A stretch of DNA of 64,000 bases from Martinezella rhizogenes. GTDB taxonomy: Bacteria > Pseudomonadota > Alphaproteobacteria > Rhizobiales > Rhizobiaceae. A model generated the notes under the pieces. That model did not search any database, was not told the DNA's origin, and saw only the letters and a list, made by a program, of their open reading frames with translations. The position numbers and the translations under genes were made by a program. The stretch spans positions 1 to 64,000 of the forward strand of contig NZ_SGNY01000009.1 of NCBI RefSeq assembly GCF_007002745.1. The letters run 5' to 3'. Positions 63,759-64,000 of the stretch are shown here, piece by piece; positions within the stretch are counted from its first letter, which is position 1, and each line of letters opens with the position of its first letter.

Positions 63759-64000
63759 ATGACCGACATCGACACGAGCAAGCTGTCCTGGGACGAATGG
63801 GATGAACTGCAAAACCCGCTGCCGGCCGAAACCGATTTCGACCGCGTGGTCGAAACCGCGATTTCCCGCCGCGGTTTCCTCGGCGGTGTGCTGGCCTTCG
63901 GCTCGGCCGCAGCTGCCATGGGCACGCTCGGCAACCTGATGGCAAGCACTTCGGCCGAAGCGCAGGAAGCCGCCGCTGGCCGCCTCCCCTTCAAGCCGGT
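63759..64000 (+). CDS. PhoX-like Tat-exported protein (N-terminal part; continues beyond window)
   Basis: First 80 residues of a protein beginning MTDIDTSKLSWDEWDELQNP. A twin-arginine signal, ISRRGFLGGVLAFGSAAAAM (Arg37-Arg38), ends in a likely SAEA cleavage region near residue 68. The long charged stretch before the RR motif is typical of PhoX-family (DUF839) phosphatases of Rhizobiales. The catalytic part lies outside the window, so the family call rests only on the N-terminus. GGTGGAG precedes the start. It is on the same strand as the DHB operon but separated by 129 bases and an own palindrome, so it is probably independent. Confidence 0.75.
   Translation, partial: MTDIDTSKLSWDEWDELQNPLPAETDFDRVVETAISRRGFLGGVLAFGSAAAAMGTLGNLMASTSAEAQEAAAGRLPFKP

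Overview
The window is GC-rich DNA from a Rhizobiales alphaproteobacterium, most likely an Agrobacterium. The evidence is the gene content (SmoE-type polyol uptake, many peptide ABC systems, gcdH with a divergent LysR gene), RIME-like and short palindromic intergenic repeats of the rhizobial kind, TGA-N9-TCA iron boxes like RirA sites, and a catecholate siderophore locus that matches what is expected for agrobactin. No rRNA, tRNA, CRISPR array, insertion sequence or phage gene was recognised. The species assignment is inference.

Layout. (1) 1-3340: left part of a polyol (sorbitol/mannitol-type) ABC operon: permease (cut by the window edge), binding protein and SorC-family regulator. (2) 3643-25575: three Dpp/Opp-type peptide ABC systems with hydrolases. 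System A has a fused double ATPase and an M20 amidohydrolase facing binding protein-permease-permease. System B has LysR, binding protein, two permeases and an amidase, but no ATPase of its own. System C has M19 dipeptidase, binding protein, two permeases and two ATPases. A ribbon-helix-helix protein, a DJ-1/PfpI protein and a phosphoribosyltransferase lie among and beside them. (3) 25787-29247: a second M20 amidohydrolase, an MFS carrier and a LysR regulator. (4) 29278-36867: one compact minus-strand operon of LacI regulator, PotD/FbpA-type binding protein, two permeases, PotA-type ATPase, nucleoside hydrolase and adenine deaminase. This reads as purine nucleoside import and breakdown, preceded by an 18-bp perfect palindrome that is the likely LacI operator. 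(5) 36995-39206: LysR and glutaryl-CoA dehydrogenase. (6) 39432-63629: the iron region. (7) 63759-end: start of a Tat-exported PhoX-like protein.

The iron region is the most interesting part. It holds a TonB-dependent receptor, an IclR regulator, a nitrilotriacetate/EDTA-type LLM flavin monooxygenase, a FecBCDE-like ferric-siderophore importer, a siderophore-interacting (ViuB-like) reductase, and a full 2,3-dihydroxybenzoate (DHB) set (entC, entE, entB, entA) with its own phosphopantetheinyl transferase. It also holds a vibriobactin-like assembly line. That line has a free-standing VibH-like condensation enzyme and what looks like VibF cut in two: a 1485-residue Cy-Cy-A protein on the minus strand and a 941-residue C*-PCP-C protein on the plus strand. 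A small extra carrier protein, resembling the aryl-carrier end of EntB, overlaps the reductase gene and sits just upstream of the second half.

Proposed working. EntC, EntB and EntA make DHB, and EntE loads it on the EntB carrier and perhaps on the extra carrier. The VibH-like enzyme acylates the primary amines of a polyamine. The split VibF couples DHB to a hydroxy amino acid, forms the oxazoline and transfers it to the remaining amine. This fits agrobactin (spermidine with three DHB and one threonine-derived oxazoline). A nearly perfect TGA-N9-TCA palindrome in the divergent promoter between the NRPS and entC, and another before the receptor, suggest RirA-type iron repression.
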